DNA of 64,000 bases from NCBI RefSeq assembly GCF_001645385.1, contig NZ_LVHI01000038.1:1-64000 (forward strand), given 5' to 3'. A model generated the notes under the pieces. The model made no database searches. It was not told the DNA's origin and saw only the letters and a list, made by a program, of their open reading frames with translations. The stretch comes from Rhodococcoides kyotonense (GTDB lineage Bacteria; Actinomycetota; Actinomycetes; Mycobacteriales; Mycobacteriaceae). Positions within the stretch are counted from its first letter, which is position 1. Each line of letters opens with the position of its first letter. Shown in pieces: positions 63,677-64,000 of the stretch. Made by a program: the position numbers and the translations under genes.

Positions 63677-63964
63677 ATGCGTCATTACGAATTGATGGTC
63701 ATTCTGGACCCCAGTCTGGACGAGCGCACGGTCGCTCCGTCACTGGATACGTTCCTCAACGTCGTTCGCAAGGACGGCGGCAGCGTCGACAAGGTCGACG
63801 TCTGGGGCAAGCGTCGTCTGGCCTACGAGATCGCCAAGCATGCCGAGGGCATCTACGCCGTTGTGAACCTCAACGCCGAGCCCGCCACTGTCAGCGAACT
63901 CGACCGTCAGCTCGGACTCAACGAGTCCGTTCTGCGTACGAAGGTCCTGCGACAGGGCAAGTGA
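63677..63964 (+). CDS. rpsF: 30S ribosomal protein S6
   Basis: Encodes 95 residues, normal for actinobacteria. [19 protein letters not shown] opens the protein; [10 protein letters not shown] and [37 protein letters not shown] complete the family signature. S6 binds 16S rRNA together with S18 on the platform of the small subunit. AGGAGGTGAT lies upstream of the ATG. The usual next genes (ssb, rpsR, rplI) lie beyond the window edge; nothing is seen in the last 36 bases. Confidence 0.97.
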   Translation: MRHYELMVILDPSLDERTVAPSLDTFLNVVRKDGGSVDKVDVWGKRRLAYEIAKHAEGIYAVVNLNAEPATVSELDRQLGLNESVLRTKVLRQGK

Positions 63965-64000
63965 TTGTCGTTGCCCGCCTCTAGGCTGGCATCAACAAAC

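Noticed and set aside
63965-64000. Start of the next gene (ssb expected)
   Set aside because: No start codon with a ribosome site is visible in the last 36 bases.

Overview
This window looks chromosomal and comes from a high-GC, mycolic-acid-type actinomycete, most likely Rhodococcus or a close relative. Evidence: strongly GC-biased third codon positions, frequent GTG/TTG starts and 4-base ATGA/GTGA gene overlaps, an antigen-85-family mycolyltransferase homologue, EspG and a PPE-like type VII secretion pair, and the order ino1 - padR - membrane protein(s) - DUF5318 - ponA - GT87 - rpsF. That order matches the M. tuberculosis Rv0046c-Rv0053 neighbourhood, but about 18 kb of other genes sit between the GT87 gene and rpsF.

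Layout. 1-163: right end of an IS30-family element, apparently inserted into a hairpin. 254-949: secreted GH25 lysozyme. 1000-16427: a 4815-residue tetramodular NRPS (C-A-T-E-C-A-T-C-A-T-C-A-T-TE) with an EntF-like first C domain, translationally coupled to a secreted antigen-85/PF00756 esterase. 16734-18779: PhoX phosphatase. 18885-22171: an iron cassette with a double-length AraC regulator divergent from a ferric-siderophore binding lipoprotein and a siderophore-interacting flavoreductase, a DtxR/IdeR-like iron box between them, and an identical 34-nt sequence in inverted orientation at both outer ends. 22235-24680: polar amino-acid ABC transporter. 24814-27740: F420-type oxidoreductase, metallohydrolase, TfoX-N, a small unknown and DUF2786. 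27893-31234: sugar (LpqY/SugAB-like) ABC transporter without its ATPase, with a strong hairpin just inside the first permease gene and a small coupled membrane protein. 31256-36243: two TetR regulators, a CPBP protease and a three-gene operon (alpha/beta hydrolase, PF10118 protein, 2Fe-2S reductase) behind clear TetR-type operators. 36295-44629: the conserved ino1-padR-DUF1707-DUF5318-ponA-GT87 block.

44630-63514 is the most accessory part. It holds a Ter stress system (TerD-like tandem protein, TerD, DUF475/TerC-like membrane protein) with a four-gene operon, coupled throughout, encoding a coiled-coil protein, a CitE-like lyase, a fused PRTase-TRSP-StiP-PELOTA enzyme and a HAD phosphatase. 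It also holds a DUF2975/Xre pair, an EspG/PPE-like pair and a compact HTH-STAND-WD40 protein flanked by two small LuxR-type paralogues and an orphan response regulator. A second GT87 gene in opposite orientation lies at the far side, then rpsF begins the conserved ribosomal-protein block.

How the parts may work together: the NRPS, the iron cassette and the esterase probably concern siderophore production, uptake and processing, but no aryl-acid (DHB) biosynthesis genes are present here, so the system would need genes elsewhere. The Ter operon probably makes a nucleoside-like or modified-sugar product while TerD proteins bind Ca2+ near the membrane. Convergent gene ends are repeatedly separated by long hairpins with a TAG-N4-CTA core, probably bidirectional terminators. 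No tRNA, rRNA or CRISPR was seen.
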